Below are positions 6,486 to 15,966 of a DNA stretch of 39,212 nt, piece after piece (positions within the stretch are counted from its first letter, which is position 1; each line of letters starts with the position of its first letter). The DNA comes from CAYZZA01 sp964482685 (GTDB lineage: Bacteria; Bacillota; Bacilli; Lactobacillales; Carnobacteriaceae_A): assembly GCA_964482685.1 (NCBI GenBank), contig CAYZZA010000006.1, positions 1 through 39,212 on the forward strand. The letters run 5' to 3'. Under the pieces are notes generated by a model that worked only from the letters and a program-made list of their open reading frames with translations, was not told the origin of the DNA and searched no databases. Made by a program: the position numbers and the translations under genes.

Positions 6486-7928
6486 TCATTTTTTATTTTT
6501 CTTCTTCATCTTCTTTTTGGTTTTCTTCATCGCACGGTTCATGGCGAACTGACCTAGCTTGCCTTTAATGCCTGAACCGAACATATCTTCCATGTTGCCC
6601 ATCCCTGGTGGCATCGCTCCGGCAAAATTAGAGTTCGACATCGAACCCATCATTTTTTTAGAATCTTTAAACTGTTTGATTAAGCGATTCACCTCAAGCA
6701 TGGGTCTTCCAGAACCTTCAGATACGCGTTTCCGTCTTTTTTGTGACAGTATATCCGGGTTTTCTCTTTCTTCTGGAGTCATCGATTGAACAATCGCTTT
6801 CATGCGGTCCATATCTTTTGGATCTACTTGAACATTCGCCAATTCTGGAATGTTGCTCATCCCAGGAATCATTTTGATGAGGTCCTCAATGGGCCCCATG
6901 TTACGCACTTGGTCCATTTGGTCCATAAAATCATTTAAATCAAACGTATTGGCACGTAACTTTTCAGCCATTTCCAATGTTTTCTTCTCATCCATGTCTT
7001 GCTGGGCACGTTCGATTAAGGTCATTACGTCCCCCATCCCTAAAATGCGGTTGGCCATGCGATCTGGATGGAAGGGTTCAAGTGCTTCTAATTTTTCGCC
7101 TGTTCCGATAAACTTAATTGGCTTTTGTGTGAGTGCACGAATCGACAATGCAGCTCCCCCGCGTGTATCTCCATCGAGCTTCGTTAAAATTACACTTGAT
7201 ATTTCAAGTTGCTCATTAAAACTATCTGCTACGTTGACGGCATCTTGTCCGGTCATCGCATCTAGAACTAAAAAGATTTCATGTGGATTGACGGAAGCTT
7301 TAATATCCGATAGCTCTGTCATTAGTTTTTCGTCAACATGCAAACGACCGGCTGTATCAATGATAACCACGTCTAAACGTTCTGCTTTCGCATGTGCAAT
7401 CGCTTTTTCAGCAATTTCAACTGGGCTCACTTGGTCTCCCATCGCAAAAACCGGAATATCTAACTCTTTTCCTAAAGTTTGAAGTTGATCAATGGCTGCA
7501 GGACGATATACGTCACCAGCTACTAAGAGAGGTTTTTTGTTTTCTTTTTTACGTAGGTAATTTGCCAACTTCCCAGCAGTTGTGGTTTTCCCTGCACCTT
7601 GGAGTCCTGTCATCATAATGACTGTTGGTGGAACGGTAGACAAATGAATAGGTTCTTGCTGTCCACCCATTAGTTCAGTTAACTCGTCATTTACAATTTT
7701 CACAACTTGTTGTCCCGCAGTTAAACTCTCAAGAACTTCTTCACCAATGGCACGTTCCCGAATTCGTTTAATAAAATCGCGCACCACTTTGTAGTTAACG
7801 TCCGCTTCAAGTAACGCTAAACGAACTTCGCGCATCGCGTCTTTGAAATCAGCTTCCGATACTTTTCCTTTTCTTTTTAGTTGTGAAAACGCATCTTGCA
7901 TTCTATTAGATAATCCTTCAAAAGCCAT
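6486..7928 (-). CDS. ffh: signal recognition particle GTPase Ffh
   Basis: Ffh binds signal sequences and the SRP RNA and delivers ribosome-nascent chains to FtsY at the membrane. The 480-residue protein shows the helical N domain (1-95), the SRP GTPase domain with G1 GLQGAGKTT at 108-116 and DTAGRL at 191-196, TKLDGD further on, and a Met-rich M domain with a very basic, Lys-rich C-terminus. The frame extends upstream, but MAFEGLSNRMQ is the family start. The ATG at 7928 has GAGGGG eight bases before it. Only one base separates it from the ylxM stop codon, so the two are translationally coupled. Confidence 0.97.
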   Translation of the reverse strand: MAFEGLSNRMQDAFSQLKRKGKVSEADFKDAMREVRLALLEADVNYKVVRDFIKRIRERAIGEEVLESLTAGQQVVKIVNDELTELMGGQQEPIHLSTVPPTVIMMTGLQGAGKTTTAGKLANYLRKKENKKPLLVAGDVYRPAAIDQLQTLGKELDIPVFAMGDQVSPVEIAEKAIAHAKAERLDVVIIDTAGRLHVDEKLMTELSDIKASVNPHEIFLVLDAMTGQDAVNVADSFNEQLEISSVILTKLDGDTRGGAALSIRALTQKPIKFIGTGEKLEALEPFHPDRMANRILGMGDVMTLIERAQQDMDEKKTLEMAEKLRANTFDLNDFMDQMDQVRNMGPIEDLIKMIPGMSNIPELANVQVDPKDMDRMKAIVQSMTPEERENPDILSQKRRKRVSEGSGRPMLEVNRLIKQFKDSKKMMGSMSNSNFAGAMPPGMGNMEDMFGSGIKGKLGQFAMNRAMKKTKKKMKKKNKK

Positions 7929-7929
7929 T

Positions 7930-8283
7930 TTATAATCCCCTCGTACTTTCTTCTTCTTTTTCAAACGCTTGTATCAACGACAAAAGGTGCGTATCCTGTG
8001 CATAGTGCTTTTCTACATGCACATGCATCTCATTCAGCAAGCGTCGTCTTCGTTCATACCGACTCACGATAGATAATTTTTCTTCATACTTTTTAAGCAG
8101 TCCCTCAGTACGTTTGATGTTGTCATAGACCGCTTGTCTGCTTACGTTGTAGTCGTCGGCAATTTCTCCTAACGAATAATCTTCTGCATAATACAAATGA
8201 ATGTACTCTTGTTGCTTGTCCGTGAGTAAAGAACCGTAACACTCAAATAAGGTGTTCATTAAATTGGTTTTCTCAAGTTCCAT
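7930..8283 (-). CDS. ylxM: SRP-associated helix-turn-helix protein YlxM (UPF0122)
   Basis: YlxM family proteins resemble sigma-factor region 4. They are nearly always encoded next to ffh, and in streptococci YlxM modulates SRP activity by binding Ffh and the SRP RNA. The 117-residue protein begins MELEKTNLMNTLFECYGSLL and has the HTH segment GEIADDYNVSRQAVYDNIKR at about residues 42-62. GAGGAG stands five bases before the ATG. It lies between ftsY and ffh, 31 bases after the ftsY stop codon, placing all three SRP pathway genes in one transcript. Confidence 0.94.
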   Translation of the reverse strand: MELEKTNLMNTLFECYGSLLTDKQQEYIHLYYAEDYSLGEIADDYNVSRQAVYDNIKRTEGLLKKYEEKLSIVSRYERRRRLLNEMHVHVEKHYAQDTHLLSLIQAFEKEEESTRGL

Positions 8284-8314
8284 AGGGTCTCCTCATTTAC
8301 ATAGTGCACATCTC

Positions 8315-9415
8315 TTAGGCGTCTTTGATTAAATCTTTGAACAATCCATAGGCAAACTTCTCTAAATCAAAGGGTTGTAAGTCTTCCATTGTTTCACCTA
8401 GACCAACAAATTTCACTGGCAATCCTAATTCTTTGTTGATAGCTAAGATAATTCCACCTTTGGCTGTCCCGTCCAACTTTGTCAACACAATCCCCGTAAC
8501 GTTGGTCGTTTCTTGAAACTGTTTGGCTTGTATCAACGCATTTTGTCCCGTCGTTGCATCCAAGACCAATAAAACTTCATGGGGCGCATTTGGAATTTCA
8601 CGAGAAATAATTCGTTTCATTTTATCCAATTCGTTCATTAAATTTTTCTTGTTTTGTAGTCGTCCTGCCGTATCGATCATTAAAATATCGGCTTTTTGTT
8701 CGTTGGCTTGTTTCAAACTATCAAACACAACCGCAGCAGGATCGCCACCTTGTTTTGTATAGATGACTTCTGTGCCAATCCGTTCGCCCCAGACTTTCAG
8801 CTGTTCAATAGCCCCTGCGCGAAACGTATCTCCCGCAGCTAAAACAACTTTTTTCCCTTGTTTGGTATACTGATGTGCCAATTTTGCAATCGAAGTCGTT
8901 TTTCCTACACCGTTGACTCCAACAAACAAAAGAACGGTCAAGCCGTCTGGATTTAATTGAATGGTGTTGTCTTGCAATTTTGTATCTTCATACATATCCA
9001 CCATCGTTCGAATGATGACTCTTTCTGCATCTTTCATATTGCGGACATTTTCAATCCGAGCTTCTTCCCGTAATACATCTGAAATTTGCATTGTTGCTTC
9101 AAAACCAACGTCGGACTCAATTAATGTGTCTTCCAATTCCTCAAAAAACTCTTCATCTACATATCGAAAGTTCGCAAAAAGTTCATTCAAGCGACGTGAA
9201 AAAGTTTTTCGACTTTTTTTCAATCCTTGTTCGTATTTTTTGGTTTCGGCTTGTTCTTTTTCTTCTATTGTCTCTTTAGGCACCTGTACGTCTGATTCTA
9301 TAGATCCTTGTTCAGTAAGCCTTTCCTCTTTTTGAGTCTCTTCAATTGGTGGTACCTGTTTTTCTTCTTCTTTTTCACCTGTAAACACTTTTTTTAATCG
9401 ATCAAACAGTCCCAT
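8315..9415 (-). CDS. ftsY: signal recognition particle receptor FtsY
   Basis: FtsY is the membrane-associated SRP receptor GTPase. The 366-residue protein starts with an acidic, Glu/Lys-rich A region (about 1-75) that helps membrane association. The N domain follows, then the G domain with GVNGVGKTT at 166-174, DTAGRLQ and TKLDGTAKGG, and the C-terminal helix after VGLGETMEDLQPF. It follows smc by 21 bases with an intact ribosome site and precedes ylxM-ffh. Length and motifs are complete. Confidence 0.97.
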   Translation of the reverse strand: MGLFDRLKKVFTGEKEEEKQVPPIEETQKEERLTEQGSIESDVQVPKETIEEKEQAETKKYEQGLKKSRKTFSRRLNELFANFRYVDEEFFEELEDTLIESDVGFEATMQISDVLREEARIENVRNMKDAERVIIRTMVDMYEDTKLQDNTIQLNPDGLTVLLFVGVNGVGKTTSIAKLAHQYTKQGKKVVLAAGDTFRAGAIEQLKVWGERIGTEVIYTKQGGDPAAVVFDSLKQANEQKADILMIDTAGRLQNKKNLMNELDKMKRIISREIPNAPHEVLLVLDATTGQNALIQAKQFQETTNVTGIVLTKLDGTAKGGIILAINKELGLPVKFVGLGETMEDLQPFDLEKFAYGLFKDLIKDA

Positions 9416-9436
9416 ATATACCCCTCTTTTCTTTGC

Positions 9437-12400
9437 TTAGGAAGACGAAACAGTGTCTTCTACTTGTGTCAGTTGAACGGAGATCAATTTAGATATCCCT
9501 TTTTCTTGCATGGTGACTCCATACAATGTGTCCGCTTTCTCCATCGTTCCTTTTCGATGGGTAATCACAATGAATTGCGGTTGACCATTAAAACTTTGTA
9601 AAAATTCTCCAAAACGCACAATGTTTGTTTCGTCTAGCGCAGCTTCTGCTTCATCTAGAATACAAAATGGCACTGGGCGGACTTGAATAATGGCAAACAA
9701 CAACGCAATGGCAGTCAACGATTTTTCTCCTCCAGAGAGCAACCCTAAATGCTGCAAGCGTTTCCCAGGAGGTTGTGCACTAATCTCAATCCCTGACGTT
9801 AAGACATGTTCTGGATCACTTAAAAACAAGGAGGCTTTTCCGCCACCAAACATCCGAGGAAAAATTTCTGAAAAACTTTGTTGGATAGCTGTAAAAGTTT
9901 TTTCAAACAATTCGGTTGCTTTTTTATCCATGTCTGACATCGAGAGATACAATTGGTCTTTGGCTGTTACTAAATCTTCTTGTTGATCTACCAAAAATTG
10001 ATACCGTTCCTCTACTTCTTGGTGCTCTTGAATGGCATCTAAATTGACAGGTCCTAATTGAGCTAACGAACGTTTCAAGTCTTTCACGCGTTGTACGTCT
10101 ACGAGTAAATCAACTTCGGCATTCGCTTGTGCTTGTGCCGCTTCAAATGTTAATTCATATTCTTGAGTCAACCGCTCTAACGAATGATCCAAATGCGCTT
10201 CGTTTTTTGTTTGAAGAATTGTTAACTGAGACTCTTCTTTTTGCAAAGCAATTAGTCTACGTTCCATCTCCTCAATTTTTTGTTGAAGATTTTGACTCTT
10301 TTGTTCTTGGTTGCTTTTGATCTGTCGGAGATCAATTTCTTCTTGCTCAACTGTAGACTTGGCTTCTTTTAAGCGAGCTAGTTGTTGGTTTAACTCTGCT
10401 TCTTCTAGATCTACGTGTGCATGCTGTATCCTTTTTTGGTGATGGTCGATTTGTTGAATGTGCTTGGCGTAAACACCTAATTGATCAACTTGATTTTTTA
10501 GTTGTTCTTGTATTCTAATGGATTCATTGCGTAGCATCATTAAATCAACTTTTATACGTTCCAGTATGGTTTCAACACGGTTTTTTTTCCTATCTGGTGT
10601 CGCATTTTCAGTCACACCTGTGGCTAATTTCTTCTTAAGCTCTTCTAGCTCTTCTTGAACTGTTTCTTTGGTTGCAACAGTCTCCTTTTTTTGCAAGAGC
10701 AGAGTATTTTTTTCTTTAATGCGTGTTTCTTGTTCAGTTTTGTACAATGCTTGCTCGTTCTTTAACCGATTCAGTTCTTCTAACTTTGCGGTAACCTGCA
10801 TGTGAGAAGTACTGAGTTCAACTCGGGCATTTTCCCCTTTTGCGCGTAATTCTTCCAAATGTTTCTCAATCTCATGAGTTTTCTGCGTCTGTACCTGTTT
10901 CAGNNNNNNNNNNTTCCAAATGTTTCTCAATATCTGTAATTTTTTTCTGAGTCACAGCAATCAAACGAGCTTTTTCTTTTTCAAGCGGATCAATTTGGGT
11001 AATTTTCATATGCAGTTCATCAATTTTGTTCTTTGTCGAAATCAGCGATGTGTCCTGATTTTTCTTTCGTGCTCCCCCAGTCAGAGAACCACCTGCATGA
11101 AACACATCTCCCTCAAGGGTGACGACTCGATACTTATACTGTACGACATTTGCTATCAAAGAGCCTGCATGAACGTCTCGTGCGACCAGGATGTGCCCCA
11201 GTATATTTGAAATGGCTGGAGCAATTTTTGGGTGATACCCCACAAGACTAGCTGCAGTTCCTAGAAAACCTTCAATCTCAGTTAATTTGGACAAGACTGC
11301 TTTAGGCATGTGTCTTGGGCGAATGGTTGTCAGCGGCAAAAAAGTGGCTCGTCCAATTTTCTTTTCTTTTAGATACTGAATGGCTTTCTTAGCATCGTCT
11401 TCATGTTCAACAATGACAAACTGCCCAGCACTCCCAATAGCTGTTTCAATCGCTAAGGCATATTCAGAAGCGACATCCAACTCATCTGCGACTACCCCAA
11501 GTATACCCTTTAAACGTGTTTCTTGCAGAACAGCTCGTACACCTGAATAATACCCACTAAAACTAGTCCGCCACTCTTCTAATGTTTCTTTTTTGAAAAC
11601 CAAACTCTGATGTTCTGCTTTAAGTTGTTCAAATTCAGTCTTTTGTTCTTGCAAGCGAACGGATTCAAATTCTTTTTCTTCATAAAGTACACTGTATTCA
11701 TTCAGTAGAGCTTTGGTTGTATGTTGGAGATCTTCGTATGTGCGCGTCACGTTTAAGTGTTCAGCGGATACACCTCGACTCTTTTCAACACTTTCTTCCA
11801 ATCGTTTCGTCGTGTGAGTCAGTTGTTTTTCTATTTCTTGGATTTGTTTGTCCAAATATGTTTCAGTTTGAGCTAAAGACGTCTGTTTTTGCATTTTTTG
11901 AACATAAATACGACGCAGCTCTTCGATTGTTTCTTGTGTATGCTCGTTTAGTCGGATGAGAGTTTTCTCTGTGTCAGATAATTTTTGTTCTGTTAAAATT
12001 ATTTTTTGGGTCAATTCTGTTAATTCCACTTTGTTTGCTTCGTATTTTTTTTGAAGAGCTTCTTGCTTTGCAAGCAGGTCCAACTTTTCTCTTTGAATCC
12101 TTTCTTGATCTTCGTCTTTGTATTTATTTCGTTCTAAGAGCACTTTTTGTTCACCTAAGAGCTGCTCTTCCCGTTTCACAATATCCAAAAGCTGTGCATA
12201 CGTAGCTTGTTGTTGATCATCTAAACGCTTTAATGTATCTTTTGATTCAGTAAACTGTTGCTCTAACAAAGTAAGTGCTTCTTGTTGGCTAAACTGAGCG
12301 TCTTGCAATTCAATCAGTCGCCGTTTCGTGCGCTCCCATTCTTCTTTTTTGGATGCCACCTCTGTCACAATAACGGACAAATCTAAATGGAATACTTCTT

Positions 12401-13058
12401 CATGGAGTTTTTTATACGCAAGTGCCTTTTCTCGTTGTGCATCTAGAGGCGCCAATTGTCTTTCAAGTTCAAGTTTTATATCTTGGATGCGTTCAAGATT
12501 TTCCTGTGTTCGGATTAGTTTTAGTTTTGCTTTTTCTTTTTTTTGTTTGTATTTCAATACACCTGCGGCTTCTTCAAAGATGGCCCGACGCTCTTCCGGC
12601 TTGCTGTTAAACACTTCTTCAACTTCTCCTTGTGAGATAATTGAAAAAGATTCTTTTCCAAAACCTGAGTCTGTAAACAAATCCACTAGATCCTTTAACC
12701 GACACGGCTGCTGATTGATAAAGTACTCACTGTCTCCGTTTCGGTGCAACCGTCGAGTGACCTGTACATGTTTATGCGTAGTAGGTAAGTAATGGTCAGT
12801 GTTATCAAATGACAAGGTTACCTCTGCAAAGTTCACAGGTTTTCGACTGGCTGTTCCAGCAAAAATCACATCATTCATTTTTGTTCCGCGTAAACTTTTA
12901 GCAGATTGTTCGCCCATAGCCCAACGAATCGCTTCAATAATGTTGCTTTTTCCACTTCCGTTAGGTCCAACGATAGCAGTAATTCCAGTTGGAAACTCCA
13001 ATTCCGTTTTGTCTGCGAAAGACTTAAACCCTTTTATTTCTACTTTCGTTAGTTTCAC
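9437..13058 (-). CDS. smc: chromosome segregation ATPase SMC (reading frame broken by scaffold gap)
   Basis: SMC is the core of the condensin that loads at parS sites and aligns the chromosome arms, with ScpA and ScpB. The first 715 codons (13058-10914) hold Walker A GPNGSGKS at residues 31-38, a coiled coil, and the hinge (about 515-640). The rest (10903-9437) holds the return coiled coil, the signature LSGGEKSLTA and the Walker B/D-loop block ILDEAEAALDE. Ten Ns at 10904-10913 break the frame. The 18-mer next to the gap (10914-10931) recurs at 10853-10870. Joining at that repeat removes 61 bases and gives one frame of 1,186 codons, the length I recall for B. subtilis SMC. The start is GTG at 13058. 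An ATG four bases upstream opens a 12-codon decoy frame. Confidence 0.95.
10904..10913. other. scaffold gap inside smc (10 N)
   Basis: Ten undetermined bases. The 18-mer TTCCAAATGTTTCTCAAT directly to the right (10914-10931) also occurs at 10853-10870 on the left contig. The left contig therefore probably ends with about 33 bases that overlap, but differ from, the right contig. The gap length is nominal. Confidence 0.95.
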
Positions 13059-13082
13059 TCATGTAAACCCCTTTCGCGTTGT

Positions 13083-13778
13083 TTACTCGTCTTCTTTCAA
13101 CCGCTTCAATGCTTCTTTTGCAGCATCTTGCTCGGCAGCTTTTTTCGACTTTCCTTGACCTATTCCTAAGACGTGTCCTTCTGCTCTGACGTTTATTTCA
13201 AATACTTTTTCGTGTGCAGGGCCCGATTCAGATATTAAATCGTATTTAATCGATATTTCTCCATTTTTTTGTAGATACTCTTGCAGTTCTGTTTTGTAAT
13301 CCATCCCATGTGAAAAAGCACCTTGTTTAATTTTTGGAAAGACAATGTACGACAGAAAGTCTTCAACCGCATCCATACCTTGATCGAGGTAAAGCGCTCC
13401 AATAAAAGCTTCGAAAAGATCTGCCAATAAAGAAGGTCTGGTTCGCCCATTCATGGCTTCTTCCCCTTTTCCAAGTAGCACATATTGATCAAACTTATAG
13501 TTTTTGGCAAAAACACTCAAAGTCGTCTCACGTACAATAGACGAACGCATTTTTGTTAACACACCTTCTGGTTGTTCTGGGTAATGTGCAAACAAATAAT
13601 TGGAGATAGCTAATTCCAATACTGCATCTCCTAAAAATTCTAGTCTTTCATTGTCTTTGATATCCAGTAGGCGATGCTCATTCACATAGGAAGAATGAGT
13701 AAAAGCTTCTTTTAACAACTCTTTTTGCTTTAACTGCAAATGAAAAGTCTCTTTGATATATTCTTCCAATTTTATCAT
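13083..13778 (-). CDS. rnc: ribonuclease III
   Basis: RNase III cleaves double-stranded RNA, including the 30S rRNA precursor and structured mRNAs. The 231-residue protein has the endonuclease domain with the signature NERLEFLGDAVLE starting at residue 43 (E47 and D51 are metal ligands), a second acidic cluster in LADLFEAFIGALYLD, and a C-terminal dsRNA-binding domain ending GKSKKAAEQDAAKEAL. A TATAAT promoter lies about 40 bases upstream. It opens the rnc-smc-ftsY-ylxM-ffh run, with 24 bases to smc. In many Firmicutes acpP lies directly upstream; here the opp operon intervenes. Confidence 0.97.
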   Translation of the reverse strand: MIKLEEYIKETFHLQLKQKELLKEAFTHSSYVNEHRLLDIKDNERLEFLGDAVLELAISNYLFAHYPEQPEGVLTKMRSSIVRETTLSVFAKNYKFDQYVLLGKGEEAMNGRTRPSLLADLFEAFIGALYLDQGMDAVEDFLSYIVFPKIKQGAFSHGMDYKTELQEYLQKNGEISIKYDLISESGPAHEKVFEINVRAEGHVLGIGQGKSKKAAEQDAAKEALKRLKEDE

Positions 13779-13817
13779 GCTTTTATATTCTCCCTTTCTT
13801 TAAATGCAATCTCACTT

Positions 13818-13846
13818 ATTATACTTGTTTTAGCGCAATAAATAAA
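13818..13846 (-). promoter_or_regulatory. promoter for rnc-smc-ftsY-ylxM-ffh
   Basis: On the minus strand a perfect TATAAT (13818-13823) has TTTATT (13841-13846) 17 bases upstream. It is the only good promoter-like site between the opp terminator and rnc. Confidence 0.6.
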
Positions 13847-14087
13847 CAAAGGGATAGAGCTACTTTGTCAAAAAGGCAGCGTATACATGCTTTTTTGTCA
13901 CTAAACAAAAAGAAAGAGTGTTTTGTGAGTCAATAACCCAACATCTAGGTAAACGCCATCTCTCAAGATAACCCAGGCTACAGAATTACTTTTTCTATCA
14001 CCGATACCATCTTGATACATGACTAATGCAGACTTTCACACTATCCTAACTGAGCATTGCTACAGATATAAAATACTTTGATCACGC

Positions 14088-14118
14088 AAAAAAAACCTTC
14101 CAAAATGGAAGGTTTTTT
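14088..14118 (-). terminator. intrinsic terminator of the opp operon
   Basis: The perfect stem AAAAAACCTTCC/GGAAGGTTTTTT has a 5-base loop. It starts 13 bases after the oppA stop codon and its 3' side runs into a T-tract on the minus strand. Confidence 0.9.
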
Positions 14119-14131
14119 ACAAGCGATTATC

Positions 14132-15949
14132 TTATTCTGTTAATGGTGCTTCTGCTGTAACACCAACAGTGTGCCATCCAAAGGTATCTGGTGCGTCATA
14201 ACCCCACTCATAGTTCTTCACGCGGTTATTAACTGGTAATGTTGCGTTACGGAACAATGTTGGGATGATTGGTGCTTCTTCAGCGAAGTAATCTTGCCAG
14301 TCATAGAAGACTTGCTCACGGTATGCAATGTCAAATGAATCTTTTCCTGTCATTTCTTCAAGGAATTTGTCATTTTCTTCACTTGCAAAACGTGTGTAGT
14401 TAAATGCTGCATTGCGACCGTAAAGACCGTCTGGAGTTGGGTCTTGACCTGTACCCCATGCTCCTTGGTAGATATCGATTCCTTCATCGTCTGCTTCTAC
14501 TCTGTCATAGAAGTTTTGGAATTCGAGTAAACGACCATCTGTCAATTGAACATTTAGGCCTACATCTTCCCACATTTGCATGTAGTATTCTGCGATTGGC
14601 TCAGCAACATCTCCACCTGCCATAGATGCAAAGTTAATCACTAACTCATTGCCATCTTTGTCTTCTCTGAATCCATCTCCGTCGACATCTTCAAATCCTG
14701 CTTCATCAAGTAATTTTTCTGCTTTTTCAGGATCATATGGGTAGCCAACTGTATTTGGATTGTGGTATCCACCAAATGCAGGAATAATGGCTGAGTTTGC
14801 ACGACTACGTAGACCATTGTAGAATTGAGCTCCTACAGCATCGTTGTCGATTGCGTAACCCATTGCTTGACGTAAGCTCTTGTCAGACATTTTCATTGTG
14901 TCGTCTGTTACAACTTCACCTTTGTCTGAATCCCATGCACCCATTTTAAATCCAATATAGGTGTAGGCCAAGTCTTCTCTTCCAAGAATGGTGTATCCTG
15001 GTAGATCTTTATATGTTGGGTACGTATCTGTTGGCATACTTAAAGCAATATCGTACTTACCTGCTTCAAGAGCGGCAACAATACTTGAAGATGGAACAAG
15101 TTCTACAACAATGCTGTCTAGAACTGGCGCACCTCTCCAGTAATTTTCGTTTGCAACAAACTCTACAGATTCACCTGCAACGATGTTTTTAACTTCAAAT
15201 GCACCAATACCAATTGGCTTCTCACGTACTTCAGGTGCAGATTCCAATTCAGCTATTGGAATGTCTCCTAAATAGTGTTTAGGCATAGCTGATTGCCAGA
15301 TACCTCCACCAGCTTGAAGCATTTGAACCCCTGTTTCTTTGTACTGAATGACAATACCGTTTTCTGTTTCTGTAATACCAGAAATTGTGTCTGCTTCACC
15401 AGCGTGGTATTCGTCCATTCCTACAATGTTTGTAAATGCACTGTCGTAACGAATCCCTGTGTAGTCTGGGCTTCCGATTACTTCGTATGCATAGACAAGG
15501 TCTTCAGGTTTCAAATCTTCTCCATCGGACCATTTCACGCCATCTTTAATTGTGATTGTGGCTGTATTTGCTTCTTCATCAAGTTCCATTGTTGCAGCAC
15601 CTGTGTCATCGATTTGGAAGTTTTCATCGCTTCCAAATAATGTTTCGATGTTAAACTGCATTAAAGCGGCGTCATAAGCATCTGCGTATAATTCTGTACT
15701 AAAGATTCCTTGGAAAGGTGAGTCCGCAACAAGCGCAACACGAAGGTTTCCACCTTCCATGATATCTCCTTCGTTTGTCACGCTATTTTCGAACTGAACA
15801 ATACCGTCTGCTGTTTCACTACCTGAATTGGTAGCTTCACCGTTAGCAGATGTGTCAGCCGGTTTGTCATTTGTACCGTTTCCACATGCTGCTAAAAGAA
15901 ATGCGATAGCAGCAGTACTTGTAAGCAAACTATATTTTTTCTTCAACAT
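14132..15949 (-). CDS. oppA: oligopeptide ABC transporter substrate-binding lipoprotein OppA
   Basis: OppA captures peptides outside the cell and hands them to the OppBC channel. The 605-residue protein has a lipoprotein signal: basic start MLKKKYS, a hydrophobic stretch and lipobox LAAC with C22 as the lipidated cysteine. A Thr/Asn/Ser/Gly-rich linker of about 30 residues follows. The remainder is a family 5 solute-binding domain, with DGVKWSDGEDLKPEDLVYAY as the most typical block. AAAGGGGAG stands before the ATG. It is the last gene of the operon, 17 bases after oppC, followed by a strong terminator, which is the order of the lactococcal oppDFBCA operon. Specificity cannot be read from sequence alone. 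Confidence 0.94.
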   Translation of the reverse strand: MLKKKYSLLTSTAAIAFLLAACGNGTNDKPADTSANGEATNSGSETADGIVQFENSVTNEGDIMEGGNLRVALVADSPFQGIFSTELYADAYDAALMQFNIETLFGSDENFQIDDTGAATMELDEEANTATITIKDGVKWSDGEDLKPEDLVYAYEVIGSPDYTGIRYDSAFTNIVGMDEYHAGEADTISGITETENGIVIQYKETGVQMLQAGGGIWQSAMPKHYLGDIPIAELESAPEVREKPIGIGAFEVKNIVAGESVEFVANENYWRGAPVLDSIVVELVPSSSIVAALEAGKYDIALSMPTDTYPTYKDLPGYTILGREDLAYTYIGFKMGAWDSDKGEVVTDDTMKMSDKSLRQAMGYAIDNDAVGAQFYNGLRSRANSAIIPAFGGYHNPNTVGYPYDPEKAEKLLDEAGFEDVDGDGFREDKDGNELVINFASMAGGDVAEPIAEYYMQMWEDVGLNVQLTDGRLLEFQNFYDRVEADDEGIDIYQGAWGTGQDPTPDGLYGRNAAFNYTRFASEENDKFLEEMTGKDSFDIAYREQVFYDWQDYFAEEAPIIPTLFRNATLPVNNRVKNYEWGYDAPDTFGWHTVGVTAEAPLTE

Positions 15950-15966
15950 ATTCTTCTCCCCTTTTC

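Larger units (their letters stand above)
13779..14131. other. 353-base intergenic region between oppA and rnc
   Basis: It holds the rnc promoter (13818-13846) and the oppA terminator (14088-14118). Between them, about 240 bases carry no open frame with a ribosome site, no tRNA-like fold and no repeat I recognise. A weak hairpin, AAAAAGGCA/TGCTTTTTT, lies at about 13869-13895. I see nothing else in it. Confidence 0.6.

Noticed and set aside
10872..10930. smc as two separate genes or a natural frameshift
   Set aside because: The break falls exactly on the ten Ns and disappears when the duplicated 18-mer is collapsed. Both parts hold complementary halves of one SMC.
13847..14087. A degenerate gene, small RNA or insertion-sequence remnant between oppA and rnc
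   Set aside because: I found no frame, terminal repeat, promoter-terminator pair or tRNA-like fold beyond a weak hairpin, so there is nothing to support a call.
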